Shown: piece by piece, positions 1 to 8,604 of the stretch | Layout: each line of letters opens with the position of its first letter | How positions within the stretch are numbered: position 1 is the stretch's first letter | Program-made: the position numbers and the translations under genes | Notes under the pieces: model-generated | Database searches by the model: none | Seen by the model: only the letters and a program-made list of their open reading frames with translations | What the model was told of the DNA's origin: nothing | Assembly: GCA_030065915.1 (NCBI GenBank) | Contig: JASJCQ010000007.1 | Span: forward strand, 62,001 to 126,000 | Source of the DNA: Woeseiaceae bacterium | GTDB lineage: Bacteria; Pseudomonadota; Gammaproteobacteria; Steroidobacterales; Woeseiaceae | Length of the DNA stretch: 64,000 nt | Direction of reading: 5' to 3'

Positions 1-1779
<1,779 letters not shown>

Positions 1780-1931
1780 CTGCAGGCAAGCCGAACCAAT
1801 CTCGAAAGTCCTACCAGAAGCTGGCCAACGGCTTAGATTCTGTTTCTGGTCATCAAAGCCAGATTGCCGAATAGTGCCGAAATCGAAAACATGGTTACGC
1901 TTGGGCGTTTTTTCCCATTACGGCTTTTTGG

Positions 1932-1968
1932 TTGGAAAATTATTCCCAGTGAAATTATATTGCCGCTC
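1932..1968 (+). promoter_or_regulatory. Candidate sigma70 promoter giving a leaderless mRNA
   Basis: TTGGAA (1932-1937), an 18-base spacer and TATATT (1956-1961) form a good -35/-10 pair. The expected transcription start falls at about 1968-1970, on or next to the ATG at 1970, and no Shine-Dalgarno sequence precedes that ATG. The stretch TATTGCCGCTC (1958-1968) recurs in front of the second DUF6502 gene, so it may also be an operator. Inferred from sequence only. Confidence 0.45.
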
Positions 1969-1969
1969 C

Positions 1970-2806
1970 ATGCAAGACGAGATCAACCGGCAAATCCTCA
2001 GCGCCTTCCTGGTTGTTTTAAAGCCGATTGCGCGAATTCTTCTCAGATTCGGTGTTGGCTTCAGAGAATTTTCTGAGGTAGCGAAAGTCGCATTTGTAGA
2101 CGTTGCTAGCAGCGAATACGGCATCAGAGGACGACCAACAAATATCTCAAGAGTTGCAGTAATGACTGGGCTCACGAGAAAAGAAGTTCGTCGCCTTCGT
2201 GACAAGCTAGAAGCTGGTCACCAGACTCTGTCCCTCAAGTCGACACCACTGAGTGAAGTTCTGCATAGGTGGCATAGTGAGTCGGAGTTTCTTGATGGAG
2301 ACGGCTCTCCTGCGGTGCTCCCGTTTATTGGGGAAAGTCCATCGTTTCAAGATCTAGTAAAGCGATTCGGTGGCGATATCCCTGCCGGGGCGATGCGAAC
2401 AGAGCTGAAGCGTATAGGTGCCATTGAAGAGAACAAGGATGGCTCTCTGAAGCTTGTCAAACGGTCGGTAGCACCACATGGTATCGACGAAAAAATGATG
2501 GTTTCTCTGATACATGGTGCCTACCCGATGCTCGCAACGGTAGCGCACAACATTGACCCCAACCGAACAGAAGATACCTGGCCACAGATCACCGCGTTTA
2601 CTCGACATGTTCGAAAGAGTGATCTCGCCCGTATACGCAGGATAAGCAAAGACCGTTTGACCGACATTGCCTTCACGTTTGATGATCTGTTCATGGCATA
2701 CGAGACTCTCCACGAGAGCGAAGATGCTGACGCCGACCAAAACCTCGTGGCCGTTGGGACATTTTATTTCGAAGAAAGCGGTAAGGCGTCGGAGTCCGAC
2801 TGGTAG
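1970..2806 (+). CDS. DUF6502 family protein, copy 1
   Basis: 278 residues, soluble, no signal peptide. Recognised as a DUF6502-type protein by its resemblance to the next gene: the shared segments EFSEVAK and MTGLTRKEVR (ILTGLTRKEVK in copy 2) sit at equivalent positions. The second segment looks like a helix-turn-helix recognition region, so a DNA-binding role is plausible but not shown. The ATG at 1970 is chosen over an upstream GTG (1874) because it places the conserved KP pair at residues 18-19 exactly as in copy 2, and because a promoter ends just before it. Base composition is lower in GC than the neighbouring housekeeping genes, suggesting acquisition by transfer. Biochemical function unknown. 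Confidence 0.8.
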   Translation: MQDEINRQILSAFLVVLKPIARILLRFGVGFREFSEVAKVAFVDVASSEYGIRGRPTNISRVAVMTGLTRKEVRRLRDKLEAGHQTLSLKSTPLSEVLHRWHSESEFLDGDGSPAVLPFIGESPSFQDLVKRFGGDIPAGAMRTELKRIGAIEENKDGSLKLVKRSVAPHGIDEKMMVSLIHGAYPMLATVAHNIDPNRTEDTWPQITAFTRHVRKSDLARIRRISKDRLTDIAFTFDDLFMAYETLHESEDADADQNLVAVGTFYFEESGKASESDW

Positions 2807-3203
2807 ATTTCTAGTACACCGGCGCGCTATCCAGCACCTGCGTGTTCCTTCGAAGGACCGTGGCTAGCAGTATGTTTCCTTAGACCCGAAATACATTTAC
2901 CTTCTCGACAGTTTGTAAAGGTATTGCGCTTTTTGGTCCGCAAAAAGTGATTTCTCGGATTTCCTATTTACATAACGAGAAGATACGGGTTCCGGATGTA
3001 ATAAGAGGCGCTTTCTTTTTTTATAAAAAGCTTTCAAAACAATAGTTTCTTATAGATTTATCAAAAACTTATTAGGTAGTGCATTCAACTTCCTGTAAGT
3101 GTGTTGCCGTGAAGTCCTTCATCGTCAACAATTCTTCCTAATTTATTGTTGCAACAGGCAAGGTAGCGATGTACTTTACATATTGCCGCTCAGTGGGTTT
3201 TGA
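2807..3203. other. AT-rich intergenic region between the DUF6502 genes
   Basis: About 400 bases with no convincing gene on either strand. It is markedly AT-rich. It holds a hairpin CTTTTTG/CAAAAAG (2929-2947) without a following T-run, a T-rich stretch near 3015-3035, and an inverted repeat CAACAAT/ATTGTTG (3126-3151). The motif TATTGCCGCTC (3181-3191) lies 13 bases before the next start codon. Likely a promoter/operator region for the second DUF6502 gene. Confidence 0.6.
3126..3151. promoter_or_regulatory. Inverted repeat upstream of DUF6502 copy 2
   Basis: Perfect 7-base arms CAACAAT and ATTGTTG separated by 12 bases, 53 bases before the start codon at 3204. Position and AT-rich setting suit an operator for a DNA-binding protein, possibly one of the DUF6502 proteins themselves. 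No experimental or comparative support is available here. Confidence 0.3.
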
Positions 3204-4067
3204 ATGAGTCAGTCAGTCAAAGAAAGCCTCGCGCGGGCTGTTGCACTGATGTTGAAGCCGCTCATTCGGCTGCTAATGGCACAGGGTATAACGCACGCAG
3301 AATTTTCAGAGGTAGCAAAAGAAGTATACGTAGAGACCGCGTTAAGGCATTTCGAATCTTCTGGCATATTGAATAAGTCCAGGATTGCAATCCTTACAGG
3401 CCTCACACGAAAAGAAGTAAAAAGCGTAATCGACCGGACGCTTGAGGCTAATCCGTCAGAGAAACGGGCTTCTAGACCAGAAAGGGTTCTGACAGGTTGG
3501 TACTCAGATCCAAAGTATACCGGTCCTTATGGCATACCGCTGGAGCTGCCTTACGAGGGTGTAGAGTCGGACGGAAAGACTTTCGTAAATTTAGTTAGAG
3601 AGTACAGCGGCGACATGGCGCCAAGGCAAATGCTCAACGAGCTTATGACTGCCGGTGCAGTTGTCGAAGTGGAGGGACGATACAAAGCAGTACGACGAGA
3701 TTACAAATTCTCTGCGCTTTCGCCTGAGTTTATAACGCGATTGGGTGAAGTGGGGTACAGGGTATTCTCAACGGCCGCCAAGAATATCGATAAGGAAATG
3801 GAGGGCAGTGGTTACTTCGACCGCATGGTTTTTGCAGATGACGGCTGCTCTGACGAAGTAATAAAGAAGTTTGATGCATACATAAAAATCAAAGGGCAAG
3901 CGCTTTTAGAGGAGATTGACGTCTGGTTTTCAACCAACAACATTCCGGACGGTGATGAAGAGAAAAAAGACACTGGCGTGTACATGGTCCACTACGTTGA
4001 AACAGCTGATGAGCGGAAATCGCTGCGGGACGTATTAGAAGATAGACTAAAATCCTCAAAGCGTTGA
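3204..4067 (+). CDS. DUF6502 family protein, copy 2
   Basis: 287 residues, soluble, paralogous to the gene at 1970 along most of its length, with the same HTH-like segment (ILTGLTRKEVK, about residues 61-71) and the same N-terminal helix containing LKP. The two copies are clearly diverged, so this is not a recent duplication. Starts at ATG 3204 after a weak purine stretch. It is followed 167 bases later by the secreted octapeptide-repeat gene on the same strand, and may regulate it. The C-terminal tail is charged (EDRLKSSKR). Function unknown; a transcription-regulator role is inferred from the HTH-like segment and context. Confidence 0.8.
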   Translation: MSQSVKESLARAVALMLKPLIRLLMAQGITHAEFSEVAKEVYVETALRHFESSGILNKSRIAILTGLTRKEVKSVIDRTLEANPSEKRASRPERVLTGWYSDPKYTGPYGIPLELPYEGVESDGKTFVNLVREYSGDMAPRQMLNELMTAGAVVEVEGRYKAVRRDYKFSALSPEFITRLGEVGYRVFSTAAKNIDKEMEGSGYFDRMVFADDGCSDEVIKKFDAYIKIKGQALLEEIDVWFSTNNIPDGDEEKKDTGVYMVHYVETADERKSLRDVLEDRLKSSKR

Positions 4068-4158
4068 GCTTAAGAATTCAGACTAGGGCGAGAACCTAGC
4101 TTAAGGGAGATCTAAAAGAATTATAAACGCCTGAACTATCATTCGGGCAAGAGCGAGA

Positions 4159-4234
4159 AGAAAGTGAATACTCCATTGGAGAGGAGAACCTCACTTTCTA
4201 TTTGTTGGTTGGAGCCGACCATTAGGAGCGAAAA
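4159..4234 (+). promoter_or_regulatory. Structured GGA-rich 5' leader of the repeat-protein gene
   Basis: The arms AGAAAGTGA (4159-4167) and TCACTTTCT (4191-4199) enclose two small hairpins, CTCC-ATT-GGAG and AGG-AGAA-CCT, giving a three-way junction. A third hairpin, GGTTG/CGACC with GGAG in its loop, follows, then the Shine-Dalgarno TAGGAG before ATG 4235. Several GGA triplets lie in loops, as in CsrA/RsmA target leaders. The folding is drawn by eye; CsrA binding is inference. Confidence 0.35.
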
Positions 4235-5461
4235 ATGCGAACCGCAAGAAGCGCTGGGGTGCTTTGCACTCTAGGAGCGACGCTGACTGCAGTACTGTCA
4301 CCTCAAGTCGTCATGTCTGACGTCAATACAAGTAACGTTGCAGGTATCAACACTGGCGATGTTCTTGGGATAAATACCGGTGACACGCTGGGCATTAATA
4401 CAGGCGACGTTCAAGGGATCAACACAGGCGATGTCCTGGGTATCAACACCGGCGACACACTAGGTATCAACACCGGCGATGTCCTGGGGATTAATACCGG
4501 CGACACGCTAGGCATCAACACCGGCGATGCCCTGGGGATTAATACCGGCGACACGCTAGGAATCAACACTGGCGATGTCTTGGGAATTAATACCGGCGAC
4601 ACGCTAGGAATCAACACCGGCGATGTCCTGGGGATTAATACCGGTGACGCGCTAGGTATCAACACCGGCGATGTCTTGGGGATTAATACCGGCGACACGC
4701 TGGGAATCAACACCGGCGATGTCCTGGGCATCAACACCGGCGATACGCTAGGCATCAACACCGGCGATGCCCTGGGGATTAATACCGGCGACACGCTAGG
4801 TATCAACACCGGCGATGTCTTGGGAATTAATACCGGCGACACGCTAGGTATCAACACAGGCGATGTCCTGGGGATTAATACCGGTGACGCACTAGGTATC
4901 AACACCGGCGATGTTCTCGGGATTAATACCGGCGACACGCTAGGTATCAACACCGGCGATGTCTTGGGGATCAATACCGGTGACGCGCTAGGAATCAACA
5001 CCGGAGACACTTACGGAATCAACACTGGTGATGTTCTAGGTATCAATACAGGAGATTCATTGGTACTCACCGGCCCTGTCGACTCGATAGACTCGGTCAA
5101 CGGTGTATTTACCTCGATGGGCCAAACGGTAATGGCGTCCCATCGAGTGCTTCGCGACCTTGCCGTCGGTGATCTCGTATCAGTAAGAGGCAGCGTTGTT
5201 GGCGCAGGCTGGCTGTACGCCGATGGTGTAGATGTCTCTGACGATTTGTACATCCCAGGATCGACTCCAGTCCTACTTGCCGGGCTGCCCACCCAGTTTG
5301 ACCGCGCGGTCGGTACGTTGCGCATGGGTAACTTAACGATCGATTACACGCCGGCGCTCGCACATGGTGATGTTCCGACGAAGGGGCTGCACGTCTTCGA
5401 GGGCATCCAGCCGGTCAAAGACGGAGTAATGATTTCAAACGCTGTTATTGCAGCAAAATAG
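4235..5461 (+). CDS. Secreted octapeptide-repeat protein with DUF5666-like C-terminus
   Basis: 408 residues. Residues 1 to about 28 look like a Sec signal peptide (MRTARSAGVLCTLGATLTAV then a small-residue region). Residues 37-276 are 30 uninterrupted copies of an eight-residue unit, GINTGDxL with V, T or A at position 7 (one copy ends VQ, one TY, one SL). Such short Gly/Asn/Asp repeats suggest a beta-solenoid, perhaps binding Ca2+ like RTX repeats; this is inference. The last ~130 residues resemble DUF5666 (LAVGDLVSVRGSV, YADGVDVS), an OB-like fold of unknown role. Translation starts at ATG 4235 behind TAGGAG; a strong terminator follows. It lies directly downstream of two DUF6502 genes. No known function; a surface or periplasmic role is likely. 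Confidence 0.75.
   Translation: MRTARSAGVLCTLGATLTAVLSPQVVMSDVNTSNVAGINTGDVLGINTGDTLGINTGDVQGINTGDVLGINTGDTLGINTGDVLGINTGDTLGINTGDALGINTGDTLGINTGDVLGINTGDTLGINTGDVLGINTGDALGINTGDVLGINTGDTLGINTGDVLGINTGDTLGINTGDALGINTGDTLGINTGDVLGINTGDTLGINTGDVLGINTGDALGINTGDVLGINTGDTLGINTGDVLGINTGDALGINTGDTYGINTGDVLGINTGDSLVLTGPVDSIDSVNGVFTSMGQTVMASHRVLRDLAVGDLVSVRGSVVGAGWLYADGVDVSDDLYIPGSTPVLLAGLPTQFDRAVGTLRMGNLTIDYTPALAHGDVPTKGLHVFEGIQPVKDGVMISNAVIAAK
4343..5062 (+). repeat. 30 tandem 24-bp units encoding GINTGDxL
   Basis: Thirty in-frame 24-base units. The order of the seventh residue is not random: units 7-16 (4487-4726) and units 17-26 (4727-4966) have the identical order T A T V T V A V T V, so a 240-bp block appears to have been duplicated. 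Silent differences between units are mostly third-base changes (GGGATTAATACCGGC versus GGTATCAACACCGGC), so the protein sequence is held more tightly than the DNA. Confidence 0.95.
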
Positions 5462-5536
5462 GGAGCAACAAATTCTGCTGAGAGCACCGGCTTCGCTCGT
5501 CGGTGCACAATAAGAAGGAAAGGCAGAAATAAACAA

Positions 5537-5558
5537 GGCCACGTTAGTGGCCTTTTTT
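5537..5558 (+). terminator. Rho-independent terminator of the repeat-protein gene
   Basis: GGCCAC-GTTA-GTGGCC followed by six T, 75 bases after the stop codon at 5461. Confidence 0.9.
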
Positions 5559-5577
5559 ATTGTCTTCGAGCGGAATT

Positions 5578-5603
5578 AAAAAAGTCGGCGTCCCTGCCGA
5601 CTT
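5578..5603 (-). terminator. Minus-strand terminator hairpin
   Basis: Read on the minus strand: GTCGGC-AGGGAC-GCCGAC followed by six T. It lies about 140 bases beyond the terminator of the parvulin gene, so it ends either read-through transcripts or a separate short RNA (see 5578-5740). Confidence 0.75.
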
Positions 5604-5740
5604 AGATCTCGTATCAACCTAAAAGGAGATGCGAGGGTTGGAGGAGCCACCCCCGAGCGATTAGGGATGACTCGCAGACAATGTTAGGCGCGCCCCCTGA
5701 GGAGAGGTGTGATCGCCTTCACAATTACAATCCTCGCATT
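5578..5740 (-). ncRNA. Candidate small structured RNA (unassigned)
   Basis: Between two minus-strand terminators lies a segment closed by a 12-bp stem with one mismatch: ATGCGAGGGTTG (5629-5640, plus strand) against CAATCCTCGCAT (5728-5739). Internal hairpins such as GCGA/TCGC and GTGA/TCAC can be drawn. The minus strand ends in a strong terminator, which favours that strand. The plus strand instead carries several GGA motifs typical of Csr/Rsm RNAs but has only a weak T-run. It matches none of 6S, SRP, tmRNA or RNase P RNA as I know them. Low confidence that it is a gene. Confidence 0.3.
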
Positions 5741-5764
5741 AAAAAAGGCACCCGAAGGTGCCTT
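5741..5764 (-). terminator. Terminator of the parvulin gene
   Basis: On the minus strand AAGGCACC-TTCG-GGTGCCTT runs into a T tract, 30 bases after the stop at 5796. The UUCG tetraloop is a stable terminator loop. Confidence 0.9.
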
Positions 5765-5795
5765 AAACTAGACAGAATACCGAGATTACGTAAAG

Positions 5796-6596
5796 TCAAT
5801 CGCCGCTGTTTGCCGAGCGGAGACTCTCCAGGTATTCCTGAAACTTTCTCGCTTCCACTTGTTGCTTGACGACCTGACGAACGCTTTCAAGTGTCGGCGG
5901 TTCGTTTTCGCGTGAATCTTCTCTGAGAATGACATGCCAACCGAACTGTGTCTGGACAGGTTCCTCGGTAAACTTCCCGTTCTCGAGTTCGACGACTGCT
6001 GCAGAGAACGGAGCGACCATCTGGTCAGGCGGGAACCAACCCAGGTCGCCTCCGTTGGGTCCCGATGGACCCGTTGAGTTGGCCTTTGCAAGTTCGACAA
6101 AGTCGGCGCCACTCTTTAATTGTTCAATGAGCTCCATCGCCTTGGCTTGCGTTTCGACCAGAATGTGCCGAGCTTTGAATTGCTCTGAAGGCGATCGGGC
6201 GATCTGCTCTGAGTACTCCTCAAAGATCTCGTCTTCGGTGGCCTCATTGCCGGCCATGTAATCGGCTGCAACGGCCTGCGCCAGCAGTCCGCGGTACTGC
6301 AGTTCAAGCTGCGCCGCGAGTTCAGGTGACTTTTCCAGCTCCTTGGCTTTCGGTTGCGTGGCGAGAAGATAGATATCCGTAATCTCGTCAAGAATCGCAG
6401 CACGCTCGTCCGGCGTGGCCTGCGCAGCGGGCTTCTGCAGTCGACTCTGCAGATAGTTGCTTAAAACGACGCTGTCGATCTCAACGCCATTCACCGTCTT
6501 GACGGTCTCGGCGTTTGCTACGCCGGCCATCGCCAACGTCGCGGCAAGAATTACAGCAAGTGTTCCGGAACTCCGGGAACGGTTTGAGAGAATCAT
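5796..6596 (-). CDS. Periplasmic parvulin-type peptidyl-prolyl isomerase
   Basis: 266 residues. A signal peptide ends near VANA (residue ~29). The chaperone-like N-terminal helical part is followed by one parvulin domain (about residues 135-235) with the hallmarks FKARHILV, GGDLGWF and FGWHVI, as in PpiC/PrsA-type enzymes that isomerise Xaa-Pro bonds during folding of exported proteins. One parvulin domain distinguishes it from SurA, which has two. It has its own terminator and sits about 50 bases downstream of bolA on the same strand, so it may share the yciB-yciI-bolA transcript. Confidence 0.9.
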   Translation of the reverse strand: MILSNRSRSSGTLAVILAATLAMAGVANAETVKTVNGVEIDSVVLSNYLQSRLQKPAAQATPDERAAILDEITDIYLLATQPKAKELEKSPELAAQLELQYRGLLAQAVAADYMAGNEATEDEIFEEYSEQIARSPSEQFKARHILVETQAKAMELIEQLKSGADFVELAKANSTGPSGPNGGDLGWFPPDQMVAPFSAAVVELENGKFTEEPVQTQFGWHVILREDSRENEPPTLESVRQVVKQQVEARKFQEYLESLRSANSGD

Positions 6597-6646
6597 CGAT
6601 GTTTCCTTTAGATTATCGAGAGAATGGTGAATGAATCAGGGGTTCG

Positions 6647-6919
6647 TCAGGTGGCTTCAGATGTGCTCCTGGCTTTGATCTGCAGCGCATGAATATCCGT
6701 TTCCATCATGTCGCCCAGCGCCTCGTAGATTGCCCTGTGTCTTTGAATCGTCGAAAGATCAGTGAAGTTATCCGACACTATCTGTACCTCGAAGTGCCCT
6801 TTGCCGTCCTGTGCGCCCGCATGACCGGCGTGCAAGTGGCTCTGGTCCTTGACCAAGAGTTGCGCCGGACGAAATGCGTCGCGCAACTTCTCCTCTATTG
6901 CTGCAACCCGCTCGGACAT
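6647..6919 (-). CDS. bolA: BolA family protein
   Basis: 90 residues. Small alpha/beta BolA fold with RHRAIYEALG near the C-terminus and the conserved HFEVQIVSDNF strand. BolA proteins partner monothiol glutaredoxins in iron-sulfur and stress pathways. The ATG at 6919 is chosen because its A is also the last base of the yciI stop codon (TGATG), the same translational coupling seen between yciB and yciI. Upstream in-frame residues read like yciI in another frame and are not part of the protein. Confidence 0.9.
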   Translation of the reverse strand: MSERVAAIEEKLRDAFRPAQLLVKDQSHLHAGHAGAQDGKGHFEVQIVSDNFTDLSTIQRHRAIYEALGDMMETDIHALQIKARSTSEAT

Positions 6920-7218
6920 CAGGGCAGTACCTTCTTGAACGGTTTCACAGTCACCGACCGATAAACACCCGCCTCGACATATGGGTCGGCGTCCGCCCAT
7001 GCGCGGGCTTCGTCAAGACTCGGAAAATCCACAATGACAAGGCTGCCAGTAAACCCCGCCTCGCCGGGCTCCTCGTTGTCTATTGCAGGATGGGGCCCGG
7101 CAATGAGCACGCGACCTTCGTTTACCAACTCCTGCATCCGGGCGAGGTGTGCCGGACGGGCGCCCATACGACGCTCGAGACTGTCTTCCACATCTTCACT
7201 GATGATTGCGTACCACAT
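6919..7218 (-). CDS. yciI: YciI family protein
   Basis: 99 residues of the YCII-type ferredoxin-like fold: [13 protein letters not shown] at the start, then [22 protein letters not shown] and a C-terminal [11 protein letters not shown]. Family members are small dimeric proteins with a conserved His-Asp pair, some acting as hydrolases; the cellular role of YciI is poorly defined. Its stop overlaps the bolA start by one base and its start overlaps the yciB stop by one base, so the three genes are translationally coupled. Confidence 0.92.
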   Translation of the reverse strand: MWYAIISEDVEDSLERRMGARPAHLARMQELVNEGRVLIAGPHPAIDNEEPGEAGFTGSLVIVDFPSLDEARAWADADPYVEAGVYRSVTVKPFKKVLP

Positions 7219-7793
7219 CAGGATTGATCCTCATTAGACGGTGCCAGGTCTTCTTCTTTGAACTTGGTCATCAGCCACGCGCCCTGCGCCAGCATGAAAA
7301 CGAACGTGATCGCCAGGAGACCGAATACCTTGAACTTGACCCATACCTCTTCTTCAAAGGTATATGCGACCCAGATATTCAGGACGCCGGATCCTGCGAA
7401 GAACAGGACCCAGACGAGGTTCAGGGCGCTCCATTGCCGCGCCTCAATCTGGTCCGTGGGCAGGTCACCGGTCAGTTCGAAGAAGCGCCTGACAAAGGGC
7501 TTGTCGCCAAAGAAGTTGCTGATCAGGAAAGCGCCTGCGAGCGCCCAGTAGAACGCCGTCGGCTTCCAGTAAAGAAACGCCGGGTCCCGGAAATAGAGGG
7601 TCGCAGCGCCCATCACGAGAAGGAAGATGGTCGACCACAAGTACATCTTGTCCCACGTCTTTGTTTTCAGGTACTTCAGCAGCAATCCTATGGGCATCGT
7701 CACCATCAGCACGACGAGTGCGAAATAGATGCCTTTGTTCAGGTAAGCAACCAGGAACAGGATTAACGGAAAAAACTCGATTAAGAACTGCAT
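7218..7793 (-). CDS. yciB: Inner membrane septation protein YciB/IspZ
   Basis: 191 residues and about five transmembrane helices. Recognised by the start [17 protein letters not shown], the motif [11 protein letters not shown] and the internal [12 protein letters not shown]. The family interacts with cell-envelope synthesis and division proteins. The ATG at 7793 is preferred to an upstream in-frame start because it gives the family's normal N-terminus. First gene of the leftward yciB-yciI-bolA cluster; divergent from yciO, with a 20-bp palindrome between. Confidence 0.93.
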   Translation of the reverse strand: MQFLIEFFPLILFLVAYLNKGIYFALVVLMVTMPIGLLLKYLKTKTWDKMYLWSTIFLLVMGAATLYFRDPAFLYWKPTAFYWALAGAFLISNFFGDKPFVRRFFELTGDLPTDQIEARQWSALNLVWVLFFAGSGVLNIWVAYTFEEEVWVKFKVFGLLAITFVFMLAQGAWLMTKFKEEDLAPSNEDQS

Positions 7794-7872
7794 GGGTCCG
7801 CCGCCGGCGCGAAAAGCTCGTAAGTTTACCTCAGCAAGCTGCTCGCATGCGCGCCAAATGTCCGTATTGCAC

Positions 7873-7892
7873 TCTAGAGACAAGTCTCTAGA
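7873..7892. promoter_or_regulatory. Perfect 20-bp palindrome between yciB and yciO
   Basis: Arms TCTAGAGAC and GTCTCTAGA around AA, ending eight bases before the yciO start codon and 80 bases upstream of yciB. Its location in a short divergent promoter region suggests a repressor-binding site. As RNA it would also form a hairpin directly over the yciO ribosome-binding region. Confidence 0.4.
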
Positions 7893-7900
7893 ATCCGCGC

Positions 7901-8521
7901 GTGGCCCGAATAATCAACATACATCCGACGCATCCACAGCAGCGGCTGGTGGCGGCTGTGGTCCAGATAATCCGCAGTGGTGGCTTGATCGCTTACCCCA
8001 CGGATTCCTGCTACGCGTTCGGCTGCCACATTGGCGACAAGCGGGCGATGGACCGGATTCGCAGGATTCGCAAGACGGATAAGAAGCACAATTTCACGCT
8101 GGTCTGCAGCGACCTCTCCGAGATCAGTGTCTACGCAAGGGTCGACAACTGGGCGTACCGGCTGGTGAAGTCGATGACGCCCGGGCCATATACCTTCATC
8201 CTGCCGGCGACTCGCGAGGTCCCCAAGCGTCTCCAGAACGAGAAGCGCCGAACGATAGGGCTCCGCGTACCGGATCACGCGGTGGTTCACAGTATCCTGG
8301 AGACCCTTGGCGAGCCCATCATGAGCAGTACACTGTCTCTGCCGGGCGATGACCGGCCGATGACCGACCCGCTGGAGATCGAGGACCGCATCGGTTCCCA
8401 GATTGACGCCATCGTCGATGCAGGTCCCGTCGGTATTGAGCCGACCAGCGTCATCAACCTGTCCGGGGGCGTTGCGGAGATCCTCCGAGAAGGGCGTGGT
8501 GACGTCTCCGCATTGCGGTAG
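7901..8521 (+). CDS. yciO: YciO, Sua5/YrdC-fold protein
   Basis: 206 residues of the YrdC/Sua5 fold that in related enzymes makes threonylcarbamoyl-adenylate for tRNA t6A. The sequence follows YciO rather than TsaC: HPTHPQQRL, GLIAYPTDSCYAFGC, HNFTLVCSDLSE, and GPYTFILPATREVPKR. YciO is related to TsaC but its in vivo role is less certain. Starts with GTG at 7901. The gene is upstream of scpA by 83 bases on the same strand and probably co-transcribed, as yciO and scp genes often are. Confidence 0.93.
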   Translation: MARIINIHPTHPQQRLVAAVVQIIRSGGLIAYPTDSCYAFGCHIGDKRAMDRIRRIRKTDKKHNFTLVCSDLSEISVYARVDNWAYRLVKSMTPGPYTFILPATREVPKRLQNEKRRTIGLRVPDHAVVHSILETLGEPIMSSTLSLPGDDRPMTDPLEIEDRIGSQIDAIVDAGPVGIEPTSVINLSGGVAEILREGRGDVSALR

Positions 8522-8604
8522 CGAAACCGGTTCGATGACGGTGTTCCAGGCATCAACTCCCCGGCAAATGCGGTAGAATAGTGGGATAGCCGCGCGGATA
8601 CGCC

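Noticed and set aside
4411..5010. Long minus-strand open frame through the repeat array (SPVLIP repeats)
   Set aside because: It is the antisense reading of a 24-base repeat: any stop-free frame is repeated. No start signals, and the plus strand has signal peptide, ribosome-binding site and terminator.
4343..5062. CRISPR array
   Set aside because: Direct 24-base repeats without spacers, all in frame and encoding a protein; no cas genes.
5687..5693. Integron attC site at GTTAGGC
   Set aside because: Only one core site is seen; no matching partner core or attC fold around it, and no integron integrase in the window.
5681..5869. Short plus-strand frame between the repeat gene and the parvulin gene
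   Set aside because: It crosses the parvulin terminator and 3' end, has no ribosome-binding site and no recognisable sequence.
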